Assembly (NCBI GenBank): GCA_002492295.1 | Contig: DKYC01000151.1 | Span: 1,775-61,146, forward strand | Reading direction: 5' to 3' | Length of the DNA stretch: 59,372 bases | DNA from: Lachnospiraceae bacterium UBA7110 | Lineage (GTDB): Bacteria; Bacillota; Clostridia; Lachnospirales; Lachnospiraceae | Part shown: positions 1 to 8,714 of the stretch, piece by piece | How positions within the stretch are numbered: the first letter of the stretch is position 1 | How the letters are laid out: every line of letters starts with the position of its first letter | Translations under genes and position numbers: made by a program | The notes under the pieces: model-generated | What the model was told of the DNA's origin: nothing | What the model saw: the letters and a program-made list of their open reading frames with translations, nothing else | The model's database searches: none

Positions 1-104
1 GCATCCTTCTGTTCCAAAACCATCTCCTGCAATTGCTCTAAAAGCTGTTGGTTCTCAAAGAGATATATGTCCAGCATTCCCTCTGTGTTAAATTCTTCAG
101 CCAT
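1..104 (-). CDS. cheA: CheA histidine kinase, N-terminal fragment cut by window edge
   Basis: Only the first 34 codons lie in the window. The peptide starts MAEEFNTEG and continues with a helix containing YLFENQQLLEQL. This resembles the first helix of the CheA Hpt domain, which carries the phosphorylated histidine further downstream, outside this window. An ATG at 104 is preceded by the ribosome site AGGAAAGGAG. It follows cheY by 33 bases and is last in a cheR-cheB-cheY-cheA order, which supports the call. CheA is the cytoplasmic chemotaxis kinase that phosphorylates CheY and CheB. The identity rests on a short peptide plus context, so it is probable rather than certain. Confidence 0.7.
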   Translation of the reverse strand, partial: MAEEFNTEGMLDIYLFENQQLLEQLQEMVLEQKD

Positions 105-137
105 ATGTTCTCCTTTCCTTCATATTTTAAAGCCAGC

Positions 138-530
138 CTATATCAGCCCCAGCTTCTTCATAGCCTGTTCAAACCTTGCCTTATCAATCGGTTTTCCGGA
201 ATAGATTGTGCATCCCAGCTCAAAAGCCATCTTCACGTTCTGTTCGTCATTCAGCGCAGTCGTCATAATGACTTTCACTCCTTCCTCCTGAGGAATGTTT
301 CGTTCTTTTTCCAAATTTCTGATTCCCATAAGCGCCTGATAGCCATCCATAACCGGCATCATGATGTCAAGACACACAAGGTCATACGGCTCATCATCCT
401 CAAGTGCCATCATGAAAGCATCCACTGCCTCCATTCCGTCCACGGTAACATCACATTCACCGTATTTTGACAGAAAGCTGACCATGAATTTTCTTGTTGC
501 GAAATCGTCCTCTGCAAGTAAAATCCTCAT
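138..530 (-). CDS. cheY: CheY-type single-domain response regulator
   Basis: This 130-residue protein is a stand-alone receiver domain. It has the acidic pair D8/D9, the phosphoacceptor D55 in CLDIMMP, the conserved Thr at 90-91 and Lys113 in GKP, so all catalytic positions are present. The ribosome site AAAGGAGAGG precedes the ATG at 530. It lies 12 bases after cheB and 33 bases before cheA, in one operon. The expected role is as phosphorylated output of CheA acting on the flagellar switch. A CheY-like regulator for another output is possible, because the domain alone does not name its target. There is no DNA-binding domain. Confidence 0.9.
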   Translation of the reverse strand: MRILLAEDDFATRKFMVSFLSKYGECDVTVDGMEAVDAFMMALEDDEPYDLVCLDIMMPVMDGYQALMGIRNLEKERNIPQEEGVKVIMTTALNDEQNVKMAFELGCTIYSGKPIDKARFEQAMKKLGLI

Positions 531-542
531 TTTTCCTCTCCT

Positions 543-1574
543 TTACATTTTATTTAATACTGCATAAGTTCTCTTGGCAATATCCTGCAGCTTATCCTGA
601 AATTCCACTGCCCCGATATCATAAGCAACTTTAGGCATTCCATACACGACGCAGGTTGATTCATCCTGCCCGATTGTCCTTGCTCCCGCCTTGCGCATTG
701 CAAGCAGCCCCTTCGCACCGTCTCCGCCCATTCCGGTCAGAATAATGCCAAGCGCACTCGGTCCTGCTGCCTTAGCCACGGAATCAAACAATACATCTAC
801 TGACGGACAATGTCCGTTCACCCTTGGTCCCGGCTTAATCTCAACCTGGTATACGCCGTTCACCTTAACCAAACGCATGTGCTGGTCTCCGCCCGGTGCA
901 ATCAGCACATGTCCCGGAAGAACCCTGTCGCCCGTCTGCGCCTCCTTCACCTGTACCCTGCACTGATTATCCAATCGCTGTGCATACATCTTTGTGAATC
1001 CCGGCGGCATATGCTGAACAATAATCACACCGGGAATATCCACGCCAAAATCCTTTACCACGGAAAAAATCGCTTCCGTTCCACCCGTAGAAGCCCCAAT
1101 CGCCACAATCAGCTCTTTTCCTTTTCCGGAAAATCCGCCATGCTGCTCCTGCGCAATCGCCCTCTGCTTAATCTGGCTGATTTTTGCAGTTGACGCAATC
1201 TTAATCTTCACAAGCAGCTCATTCTGTATGAAATCCTCAAGCTGCGCACGTCCCGTAACAGACGGCTTTGCCACAAAGTCAACGGCTCCGGCGTTCAGCG
1301 CGTCAAACACCTTATCGCTTAAGGCGCTGATGACAACCACCGGAAGCGGATACTGCGGCATCAGCTTCTGCAGAAACTCAATTCCGCTCATTCTTGGCAG
1401 CTCTATATCCAAGGTCATTACATCCGGACGGTACTCTAATATGGCATCTCTCGCCTCAAAAGGGTCTTTTGCGGTTGCCACAACCTCGATTGCCGGATCT
1501 TTGTTTAAATTCTGCACCAGTAACTCCCTGAAAACAAGGGAATCTTCTACAATTAATACCCTAATAGGTCGCAT
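543..1574 (-). CDS. cheB: CheB protein-glutamate methylesterase/deamidase
   Basis: The 343 residues match full-length CheB. The receiver domain (about 1-120) has the acidic pair at 10-11 and phosphoacceptor D56 in TLDIELP. A linker follows (about 125-150), then the methylesterase domain. The catalytic triad is visible as S162 in GASTGG, H188 in VQHMPP and D285 in GMGGDG. CheB removes methyl groups from, and deamidates, glutamates of chemoreceptors, opposing CheR encoded just upstream. The start at 1574 has AAGGA about 11 bases before it. The gene sits 22 bases after cheR and 12 before cheY. Confidence 0.96.
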   Translation of the reverse strand: MRPIRVLIVEDSLVFRELLVQNLNKDPAIEVVATAKDPFEARDAILEYRPDVMTLDIELPRMSGIEFLQKLMPQYPLPVVVISALSDKVFDALNAGAVDFVAKPSVTGRAQLEDFIQNELLVKIKIASTAKISQIKQRAIAQEQHGGFSGKGKELIVAIGASTGGTEAIFSVVKDFGVDIPGVIIVQHMPPGFTKMYAQRLDNQCRVQVKEAQTGDRVLPGHVLIAPGGDQHMRLVKVNGVYQVEIKPGPRVNGHCPSVDVLFDSVAKAAGPSALGIILTGMGGDGAKGLLAMRKAGARTIGQDESTCVVYGMPKVAYDIGAVEFQDKLQDIAKRTYAVLNKM

Positions 1575-1596
1575 AATCCATCAAGTCCTTCCTTTT

Positions 1597-2406
1597 TTAT
1601 TCTCTTTTCCGGAAAATAGAGGGCTGTATAATCTGAAAGGGAATCCGGGTCCTGTCCAGCGTCTCCGTCATGCCGATAAACAGATAGCCGCCCGGTTCCA
1701 GACAGTCATATACTTTTTGAAGCAGCTCCTGTTTTGTTTTACTATCAAAGTATATCATAACATTGCGCAAAAAAACAGTATGCATTTTTTTCTTAAACGG
1801 AAACGGCGACATTAAATTGAACTGACGGAATAAGACCTCCTGCTTAAGCTCATCCGTTACCGTGTACATTCCGCCAACCGGCTTTTGAAAAAAGTGCTTC
1901 TTCCACTGTTCCGGCATATCCTTAAGCGCCTCTTCGTCATATGTACCCGCCAGTGCCTGCTGCAGCGCCTTCGTTGACACATCGGTCGCCAGTACCTTTG
2001 TGTCCCATGAGCTGTGCTCCAATCCGAAAAAGTCGTGGAGCACCATCGCAATCATATACGGCTCTTCCCCCGTCGAGGCGGCACCGCACCAGACCCGCAG
2101 GTCCTTTGTTTTCTGCGCCTTCTTTTTTGCCCACGGCAGCACTTCCTTTTTAAAATACTCAAAATGCCCAAATTCCCGCATAAAATAAGTATAATTGGTT
2201 GTAAGCTGGTTGACCAGTTCCTTTTCCAATGTTCCGGATTTGTCCTTTTCCATCGCATCCATAAAATTGTTAAAGGTTCCCCAGCCGCCCGCCCTGATAC
2301 GATTCTCAAGTCTGCCATTCATAATGACCTTTTTCTGTCCCAAATCAATTCCGTAATGGTTTTTCATATACGCGGCAATTCTTAAAAACTCTTCATCCGT
2401 TATCAT
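1597..2406 (-). CDS. cheR: CheR chemoreceptor methyltransferase
   Basis: This 269-residue protein has an N-terminal helical CheR domain with the signature TNYTYFMRE (70-78). The SAM-binding methyltransferase domain carries CGAASTGEEPY at 107-117 and the later RNVMIYFD at 214-221. It transfers methyl groups from SAM to receptor glutamates for sensory adaptation, and a methyl-accepting receptor is encoded at 25395-27464. The ATG at 2406 has GAGGACG upstream. A 95-base gap separates it from the preceding response regulator gene; I see no convincing terminator in that gap. Confidence 0.96.
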   Translation of the reverse strand: MITDEEFLRIAAYMKNHYGIDLGQKKVIMNGRLENRIRAGGWGTFNNFMDAMEKDKSGTLEKELVNQLTTNYTYFMREFGHFEYFKKEVLPWAKKKAQKTKDLRVWCGAASTGEEPYMIAMVLHDFFGLEHSSWDTKVLATDVSTKALQQALAGTYDEEALKDMPEQWKKHFFQKPVGGMYTVTDELKQEVLFRQFNLMSPFPFKKKMHTVFLRNVMIYFDSKTKQELLQKVYDCLEPGGYLFIGMTETLDRTRIPFQIIQPSIFRKRE

Positions 2407-2501
2407 CGTTTTTCGTCCTCCGTCATATAGCTTATCGGTCTAAGGCACTCCTTTCATAACCGTTTTTCCCCCGCAAAAATCTGTAAATTTTTGCCTTCCG
2501 G

Positions 2502-3575
2502 TCAGCGAAGCTGTCTTGCAACCTTACAGAATATATTAAATATATCAGGATTAAACTTTTGCGGTGCCTCCTGCCTCATAATTTCCAATGCCTCATCCCT
2601 GCTGTAACTCTGGCGGAAGCTTCTGTCCTCCGTCAGAGCACAAAACATGCCCGACATTGCGACAATCTGCGCGGCAAGCGGTATCTCATTTTCCTTTTTT
2701 CCTTCCGGATAACCGCTTCCGTCCCAATTTTCATGATGATAATGTGTAATGTCCATCGAAATCTGCATAAAGTCATTGTAATCATTCGAAACCTTTAAAT
2801 CCCCTAAAAGCTTTGCGCCAATCGTGGTATGGCTGCACATAATTTTCCATTCCTCATCCGTAAGTTTCGCTTTCTTCTGCAGAATATCTTTTGGAATTCC
2901 GATATTTCCAATGTCGCAAAGCGGCGCCGCAAGCTGCACGGTATCCACGAAATTATCCGAAATCAGTTCCGAAAACAGCGGGGAAAGCTGCATGCTCTGC
3001 GCAAGAATATGACAGTTATAGCGCATCCGTTCGATATATTTTTCACCGTACTGTGAATTCTTCCCCGCAACGCCTGCCAGCGCATAAAGCACGCCGCGCC
3101 GCTCCTGCTCCAGCTGCCGCACCTGCTCATTAACGGAAATCTGCAAATGCCTGTTCGCTTCCGTAACCTTTTTGGCCGCTTCATAAAGCTTCAGGTGCAC
3201 ATTGACACGCGCCTTTACAAGCTCTGGTATAAAAGGCTTTGTGATATAATCACCGCCGCCAAGTTCAAATCCCTTTACAATGTCCGTCGTCTTGTCAAAT
3301 GCCGAAATGAAGATAATCGGAATATCCCGCGTACGCACATCCGCTTTAAGCCGCCTGCATAGCTCGTAACCGTCCATCTCCGGCATCGATATGTCGGTCA
3401 GCACTAAATTCGGCGGGCGCTCCTTAATACGCGCCAATGCCTGTATGCCGTTTTCCGCAAGCACTGTCTGATACCCCATATCCGCCACGATTTCACCTAA
3501 GATTTCCCGGTTTATCTCAACATCATCAACAATCAGTACAAGTGCCTTTCTTGTGATTTTTTCATGCTTCTCCAA
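2502..3575 (-). CDS. Response regulator with degenerate HD-GYP output domain
   Basis: The protein has a receiver domain (about 10-125) with phosphoacceptor D61 in LTDISMP, a linker helix, and an HD-GYP fold (about 160-350). HTTIG, HH (280-281) and GYP (288-290) are retained. The metal-binding HDxGK is CDIGN (CD at 220-221), and the later ADxxDA is SGMFCA. Loss of these ligands suggests it no longer hydrolyses cyclic di-GMP and may only bind it or a protein. No ATG occurs in the first 40 codons. TTG at 3575 follows AGGGGG by nine bases; TTG at 3599 is the alternative. Either start overlaps the kinase gene end. Confidence 0.85.
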   Translation of the reverse strand: MEKHEKITRKALVLIVDDVEINREILGEIVADMGYQTVLAENGIQALARIKERPPNLVLTDISMPEMDGYELCRRLKADVRTRDIPIIFISAFDKTTDIVKGFELGGGDYITKPFIPELVKARVNVHLKLYEAAKKVTEANRHLQISVNEQVRQLEQERRGVLYALAGVAGKNSQYGEKYIERMRYNCHILAQSMQLSPLFSELISDNFVDTVQLAAPLCDIGNIGIPKDILQKKAKLTDEEWKIMCSHTTIGAKLLGDLKVSNDYNDFMQISMDITHYHHENWDGSGYPEGKKENEIPLAAQIVAMSGMFCALTEDRSFRQSYSRDEALEIMRQEAPQKFNPDIFNIFCKVARQLR

Positions 3576-5016
3576 TACCTGGTTCCCCCTGTGCTTCAAC
3601 TAAACCTCTAAGCGTCTCAATTCCTGTCGAAATCTTTTCATAATTTTCCTTCTGAATTGCCATTTTCAGACGCAGCACTGCGCGGCTTACTTCCTGCGGC
3701 GCGTCCGCCGTAAGCTGACGGATGGTTTCCATAAACATCTCCGCCTTTTCCCAGTTCTCCATCTCCACACATAAAATCAGCTTTGACAGATTGCGAAGCA
3801 GGGTCTCGCGGTTGTGTGCCGACGCGTAGCCCGACTCCTGTTCGTCCTCTTCGCCAGCAGCGTCCGGAAACGCACTGACCGTTTCGGGCAGCGTAAAACC
3901 TTCCTCCTCCGTTCCCGTATCCGTTTCCTCCGGGTCTCTTCCCACCCACACGGAAAACGTAAATGTGGTGCCCTTGCCTTTCACACTCTCGGCATGGATA
4001 TTTCCGTTCATCAGCTCCACCAGCTGGCGGCAGATGCTAAGCCCCAGTCCCGTACCGCCATACTTGCGCGAAATCGAAGCGTCCACCTGTGAAAAACTCT
4101 GAAACAGTTTATCCTGCTCCTTTTCATCCATTCCAATTCCTGTGTCGTTCACCAGGAAAAACAGCTCAATGGAATCCTTCATGCGGGAAGTTTTAATGAC
4201 TTCCAGCGTAATCTTTCCGACACTGGTAAACTTCTGCGCATTGGAAAGCAGATTGTTTAAAATCTGTACAATCCGCAGCTCGTCGCCAACGATATACTCC
4301 GGCACGCCGGGCGATACCGTGACGAAAAAGTCCAGTCCCTTTTCCGTAATCCTGCCCTTATGGTTTGCCACCACATAATCAATCATATCACGGAATTTAA
4401 ACCGACGCGGCTCTAAGACAAACTTCCCCGCCTCCAGTTTGGAAAAATCCAAAATATTGTTAATCAGCTTATTCATTTGTACGCAGCAGTGCTCAATTAA
4501 ATTCAGCTGACGGAGCTTTTTTTTGTCCGTTTCCTCCGGCAGCATTTCCCGCACATGACCCAAAATCCCGTTTACGGGTGTGCGCAGCTCATGTGTTACG
4601 TTTGCCACAAACTCTGATTTCACGCGCATTGCCGTCTCGTTCTCCTGCTTAATCTGATCCAGCTCGTGGCTCAAATGCTCCTTTTCCAGCACACTATGCG
4701 CCATGCATAAAAACGTCCCTGTCGTTTCCTCTTTCACGATACGCATGTCCGTGGGAAAACAGGTCTGGTTTCTGCGGTATGCCGTCATACGGCTGACCTG
4801 CGTTCCGACAGGACATGTGGGAACCCATCTGTCCCCGTCCTTTGCAAAAGCATTCGGGAAAACATTCCCTATCGGCACCCCCACCAAATCCTCACCGTAC
4901 TCCAGTTTTTCATGCGCGGCGGTGTTACCATAGATAATCAGTCCCTTATCATCAAATGCCAGTACAATCTCCAAAGCGTTATCAAAAAGAAGGACTGCCA
5001 AATCTTTTTGACCCAT
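3562..5016 (-). CDS. PAS-domain sensor histidine kinase
   Basis: This is a soluble 484-residue kinase. A PAS-like sensor (about 1-115) is followed by a coiled stretch, then the HisKA dimerisation helix with H142 in NVTHELRTP. The HATPase domain has the N-box NNLLSNAQKF, G1 box DTGIGM and G2 box GGTGLGLS. About 100 further residues at the C terminus are acidic and then helical, with no receiver domain. The ATG at 5016 has GGGAGG six bases upstream, which is better than an upstream in-frame start at 5085. It has no membrane segments, so it senses an internal signal. It lies between two HD-GYP response regulators, which are its likely phosphorylation partners. Confidence 0.9.
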   Translation of the reverse strand: MGQKDLAVLLFDNALEIVLAFDDKGLIIYGNTAAHEKLEYGEDLVGVPIGNVFPNAFAKDGDRWVPTCPVGTQVSRMTAYRRNQTCFPTDMRIVKEETTGTFLCMAHSVLEKEHLSHELDQIKQENETAMRVKSEFVANVTHELRTPVNGILGHVREMLPEETDKKKLRQLNLIEHCCVQMNKLINNILDFSKLEAGKFVLEPRRFKFRDMIDYVVANHKGRITEKGLDFFVTVSPGVPEYIVGDELRIVQILNNLLSNAQKFTSVGKITLEVIKTSRMKDSIELFFLVNDTGIGMDEKEQDKLFQSFSQVDASISRKYGGTGLGLSICRQLVELMNGNIHAESVKGKGTTFTFSVWVGRDPEETDTGTEEEGFTLPETVSAFPDAAGEEDEQESGYASAHNRETLLRNLSKLILCVEMENWEKAEMFMETIRQLTADAPQEVSRAVLRLKMAIQKENYEKISTGIETLRGLVEAQGEPGIGEA

Positions 5017-5094
5017 AATCAGCCTCCCGTACCCGTTTACGTAAAAACAGCAAAACCATATACTGTTTCGCTGTCCTTTACGCATCCTCTAAAT

Positions 5095-6180
5095 CTAATC
5101 TGCAAAATCAAACATTCCAATTACTTCCACAATATTAAAGAAGTCCTCTTTTGCAAGCTGGAAGCACTCCAGTACATCCGGAGAAAACTGACCGCACTCT
5201 CCGTCCATAATCATCTTGTATGCATCGGAATTGGCATATGCGCCCTTATAGACCCTCTTGCTTACCAGCGCATCATAAACATCCGCAATCGATACAATCT
5301 GCGCACTGATTGGTATCTGCTCCCCAACCAGATGATCCGGATAACCGTTTCCGTCCCATCTCTCATGATGCCAGCGACAAATCTCATAGCAGTATTCAAA
5401 GAACTCATTTGACTGTCTTTCACGGAAACTCTCCAAAATCTCGGCACCGATTGTCGTGTGCTTTTTCATCTCCTCAAATTCCTCGGGTGTCAGGCGTCCC
5501 GGCTTTAACAGGATTGCGTCGGGAATACCGATTTTTCCGACATCATGCAGCGCGGAAGCCCTTGCAATCTCATCAATCTGCACCTTGGTAAGCCCGTATT
5601 TTGGGAAATATTTTTCCAAATACTTCAACAGGATTCTCGTAAAATATTTGATACGGCGAATATGCTCCCCCGTCTCAAGACTTCTAAACTCGACAACCGT
5701 ACTGAGCGTATCAATCATAAATTCATTGTTTTCCTGTATCAGCTTCTGCTGCGCACGCAGCTCCATCTCCTGCTCTTTCAGGCGCTCTTCCATATTGTGC
5801 TTATTCTGATACAGTTCGATAATATTCTTTGCCCTTCGTTCTACAATATCGGGATAGAACGGTTTATGTATTACGTCCGCAACGCCGTATGAATACGCTT
5901 TATCCTCGCTGTCCCTGATGGTCTCGCCGGTGATTAGAATGACCGGAAGCTTCTCAAGCAGCTCTTTTGACTGCATATACTCAAGAACACCAAACCCGTC
6001 CATCACAGGCATAACAATGTCCAACAGGATTAATACAGCATCCGGATTCTCCTCAATCTGCTTAATCGCTTCCTCACCATTGCTTGCCTGTATGACCTCA
6101 AACTCCGTCTGAAACATGATTTCCAGTATGGCTCTGTTTACTTCTTCATCATCCACGATCAAAATCTTCTGTTTATCCAT
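5095..6180 (-). CDS. HD-GYP response regulator, probable cyclic di-GMP phosphodiesterase
   Basis: The 361-residue protein has a receiver domain (about 4-120, phosphoacceptor D54), a coiled linker (120-155) and a complete HD-GYP domain. HD is at 212-213 in LHDVGKIGIP, followed by HTTIG, HH (271-272), GYP (279-281) and IADVYDA with D300 and D303. These are the metal ligands and signature of enzymes that linearise cyclic di-GMP. The start is ATG 6180 with AGGGGG five bases upstream; another in-frame codon at 6198 lacks a site. It is first in the operon and is driven by the promoter at 6240-6268. Its paralogue at 2502-3575 has lost these ligands. Confidence 0.93.
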   Translation of the reverse strand: MDKQKILIVDDEEVNRAILEIMFQTEFEVIQASNGEEAIKQIEENPDAVLILLDIVMPVMDGFGVLEYMQSKELLEKLPVILITGETIRDSEDKAYSYGVADVIHKPFYPDIVERRAKNIIELYQNKHNMEERLKEQEMELRAQQKLIQENNEFMIDTLSTVVEFRSLETGEHIRRIKYFTRILLKYLEKYFPKYGLTKVQIDEIARASALHDVGKIGIPDAILLKPGRLTPEEFEEMKKHTTIGAEILESFRERQSNEFFEYCYEICRWHHERWDGNGYPDHLVGEQIPISAQIVSIADVYDALVSKRVYKGAYANSDAYKMIMDGECGQFSPDVLECFQLAKEDFFNIVEVIGMFDFAD

Positions 6181-6239
6181 CGTTACCCCCTGATACACAA
6201 ATTTACTTCATAATAATTGTTTACTTAACAAGTATTCTA

Positions 6240-6268
6240 ATTTTATCATTTTACTGTAAAATAGTCAA
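6240..6268 (-). promoter_or_regulatory. Sigma-A promoter of the chemotaxis/signalling operon
   Basis: Read on the minus strand, the -35 box TTGACT (6263-6268) and the -10 box TAAAAT (6240-6245) are separated by exactly 17 bases. An AT-rich leader of about 55 bases leads to the ribosome site and the ATG at 6180. The match to the vegetative consensus is strong. No operator-like repeat overlaps it that I can see. Confidence 0.85.
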
Positions 6269-6303
6269 TATTGTTCCTTTTTTTTCTTCAATAAATCCAG
6301 TTG

Positions 6304-6323
6304 TTTTCAGAACCTGTCTGAAA
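6304..6323 (-). terminator. Weak hairpin after the membrane-protein gene
   Basis: An inverted repeat TTTCAGA / TCTGAAA (7 bp, loop of 5) lies just past the stop codon at 6344. It is not followed by a clear U-run on the minus strand, so it may be an inefficient terminator or chance. It separates the glycolipid-type operon from the signalling operon. Confidence 0.35.
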
Positions 6324-6343
6324 GTATTTTTCCATTGACTGCG

Positions 6344-8002
6344 TTACTTTCCGGATGACCGGAACCCGTTTTTGATATGTGCACCGCGGAACACGATTTC
6401 CTTTTTTTGCGGAATTGCGGGAAAGTTTACATAACCTACCCTGTCTCCGCTTTCCGGATAATAAAAGGTTGTTCCCCCTGCCTCAAAGCTGTCCAAATCA
6501 TAAACACCATAGTCCTGCTGTGCAATATAAAAGGGGGTTTTTGCCGTGTCAAGCATATATCCTGCAAGCGATATCGTTTTTGCCGTCACAAGGACCGCCG
6601 CAACGCAGCATAGTAAATACCCGTTTTTTGCGGCTTTGCAGTATAAAATACCCACAGTGAGCGTAATCAGCAAAAGGACATATGCATAGCCGTACCGAAG
6701 CAGCGGCGCGGATAACTGCCAAAAAAGATAGGACGCTGCCACTGAAGCAAGCACCAGAAAACGGTCTGCCCCGCCGCGCACCTTCTCCCCCTGCATTGCC
6801 TTAGCACCAAGGTATACGGCAAAACCTGTAAAAACCACAATGCATCCAATATCCGCCAGTATCAAAAGCCTGCCCGTTGCCGGAAGCACCGTCCGAAACC
6901 ATTGCGGGAACCATTCCCAGATTGGAAGCCCTACAAGCGCCGCATTCTTAAGTCCGCGTCCCCATGTTTTGATTTCCGCCGCGTCGAGCGCTGCCTGTCC
7001 AGCGGGAATTTTCCAGTCCACGTCCAGTACGTCCAACGCGGGAAAAGGATACAGCAGATATCCGGATATCAGCGCTGTCCTGATAATCCAAGGGACAAGC
7101 ACAGTCAGCCCCAGCAAAAAATACCAAACAGTTTCCCTGTAACGTTTTTCTTTTATAAGCGCATATGCCGGTTTTACCAAAAGCAGAAGAAGCACTCCCG
7201 TTGTAAGCTTTAATGTCACGGCATAAACGCACATCACACACAAAAGCGCATAAGGCGCCGTTCTTTTTTCCTGTGCTTCCAGACAGGAAAGCCACCTTAT
7301 GATAATGAAAAACACCACGCACATTGTACAGTAGTCAGACGCAGGCGCCACGATTTCACGGTAAATCAGTGTCAGATAATAAAACGCCCCAAGCCTTGCA
7401 AAGTCAGAAAGCACAAAATGTCTTTTTACGCCTTTGAGCACCTCCACGCTCAAAAGCAGTGCAATGAAACCGTTCACGGTATGGAGCGACTGCCCTGCAA
7501 TACTGTCCATGCTGTAGAGGGCGGAAAGCGCGAAAAACGAGCTGTTGTACGCAAAACGCACATGGATGTTTCCAAGTCCTTTTACAATCCCGTATTCCTC
7601 AATCCAGCGGATGCTTTGGGCATGATACAGGTCGGAGTCATAATGCATGTATCCCCTTGAGGTACAGTAACACCAGATACACGTTAATATTACAATTGTT
7701 ATTTTATATAAAGCAGACTGCGCACGCAGTTTACCCGCCAAAAAAATCGCAATTTCCCTTCTCCATGCTGCCGCCGTAAAAATGCACGCAGCAGCCAAAA
7801 GAACATTTGCGGCAATTCCTACCCCGCCAAAAAGGCTGAAAAGCTGCGCATAGACCGTCACGGAAGCCAATCCAAAAAACAGAAGCTCCGTCAGGTTTTC
7901 CATCTGATATCCAAATGTCTTTTTCACAAGCTTTGCAGATGCAAACCCGCACAAAAATATTGTAATGACAATATAAATCCAGTTTAAGGCAACGAAAATC
8001 AT
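6344..8002 (-). CDS. Polytopic membrane protein, probable GT-C-type glycosyltransferase
   Basis: This 552-residue protein consists largely of hydrophobic helices, roughly 11-12 membrane spans by eye. A conserved-looking luminal loop near residue 120 reads YDSDLYH and is followed by RWIEEYG and an arginine in HVRFAYN. An acidic residue in the first external loop is typical of GT-C enzymes that use polyprenyl-phosphate sugars, and several bacterial membrane families carry this D..LYH pattern. ATG at 8002 overlaps the HAD stop codon as ATGA; TTG at 8011 is an alternative start. The UbiA and HAD genes next to it could supply a lipid-linked donor. The function is inferred. Confidence 0.7.
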   Translation of the reverse strand: MIFVALNWIYIVITIFLCGFASAKLVKKTFGYQMENLTELLFFGLASVTVYAQLFSLFGGVGIAANVLLAAACIFTAAAWRREIAIFLAGKLRAQSALYKITIVILTCIWCYCTSRGYMHYDSDLYHAQSIRWIEEYGIVKGLGNIHVRFAYNSSFFALSALYSMDSIAGQSLHTVNGFIALLLSVEVLKGVKRHFVLSDFARLGAFYYLTLIYREIVAPASDYCTMCVVFFIIIRWLSCLEAQEKRTAPYALLCVMCVYAVTLKLTTGVLLLLLVKPAYALIKEKRYRETVWYFLLGLTVLVPWIIRTALISGYLLYPFPALDVLDVDWKIPAGQAALDAAEIKTWGRGLKNAALVGLPIWEWFPQWFRTVLPATGRLLILADIGCIVVFTGFAVYLGAKAMQGEKVRGGADRFLVLASVAASYLFWQLSAPLLRYGYAYVLLLITLTVGILYCKAAKNGYLLCCVAAVLVTAKTISLAGYMLDTAKTPFYIAQQDYGVYDLDSFEAGGTTFYYPESGDRVGYVNFPAIPQKKEIVFRGAHIKNGFRSSGK

Positions 8003-8700
8003 TTCTCCCAAAAGTCCTTTTGTTTTCTACGTTTCCATTTTGAGCGGTCTACAATGATATAGTCGACCCCGTTTCTTTTTGCGGCAATTCCGTCCTTTTC
8101 ATACCGGTCGCCAATCATAACCGCATTTGCACCCGCACAGCCAAGCGTCCTCAATATCACCTGTATCCCCTTTGGGTCGGGCTTCATGCAGCCAATTCCC
8201 TCATCCCCTGATGTAAAACAGGCATCAGCACAAATTCCAAGACACGATAGCTTATCCTCCACGGGATAATCCGAATAAATAACAACTGTTTTCCCCCTTT
8301 TTTTGAGCCTTTCCATGAACTTTGCAAGAATTTCATCCCGGTACCGCGGCAGGAGCTTTAGCGGCATCTCCAGCATAAAAAATTCCACCGCATGTTTTAC
8401 GCATTCAGGTTTTGTCCCGATCTTTGCCGCCACGTACGCATACTGCCTTTCGTCAAGGCTCATCCCCTCTGCAGGTACAGGCTCCTTCCCACACTGCCCC
8501 CACTGCTCACGCACCTTGCGGTATGTTTTTATAAGAAACAGGTCTTTTACTGACGCCGGATGCATAATCACATACTTTATCAGCGTACAAAGCATCCTCC
8601 TGCGAAAAGGCTTTTGATAATACAGTGTTCCATCCAAATCAAATATAAATACATCATAATCCATGATGCTCTTTTTTTTCAATTCTATCCGGTCTTTCAT
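7999..8700 (-). CDS. HAD-superfamily hydrolase, probable phosphatase
   Basis: The 233-residue protein has the HAD motif I FDLDGT (nucleophile D21, acid D23), a helical cap (about 35-120), motif II near YSDY, the motif III lysine in CMKPDP and motif IV GDRYEKD. This is the layout of small phosphomonoesterases. ATG 8700 has GGGGGAT upstream. It begins 14 bases after the UbiA gene and its stop overlaps the next start. A plausible role is dephosphorylation of a prenyl-phospho-5-phosphoribose-like lipid made by the UbiA neighbour. That role is inference; the superfamily has many substrates. Confidence 0.85.
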   Translation of the reverse strand: MKDRIELKKKSIMDYDVFIFDLDGTLYYQKPFRRRMLCTLIKYVIMHPASVKDLFLIKTYRKVREQWGQCGKEPVPAEGMSLDERQYAYVAAKIGTKPECVKHAVEFFMLEMPLKLLPRYRDEILAKFMERLKKRGKTVVIYSDYPVEDKLSCLGICADACFTSGDEGIGCMKPDPKGIQVILRTLGCAGANAVMIGDRYEKDGIAAKRNGVDYIIVDRSKWKRRKQKDFWEK

Positions 8701-8714
8701 ACAAATCCCCCGCT

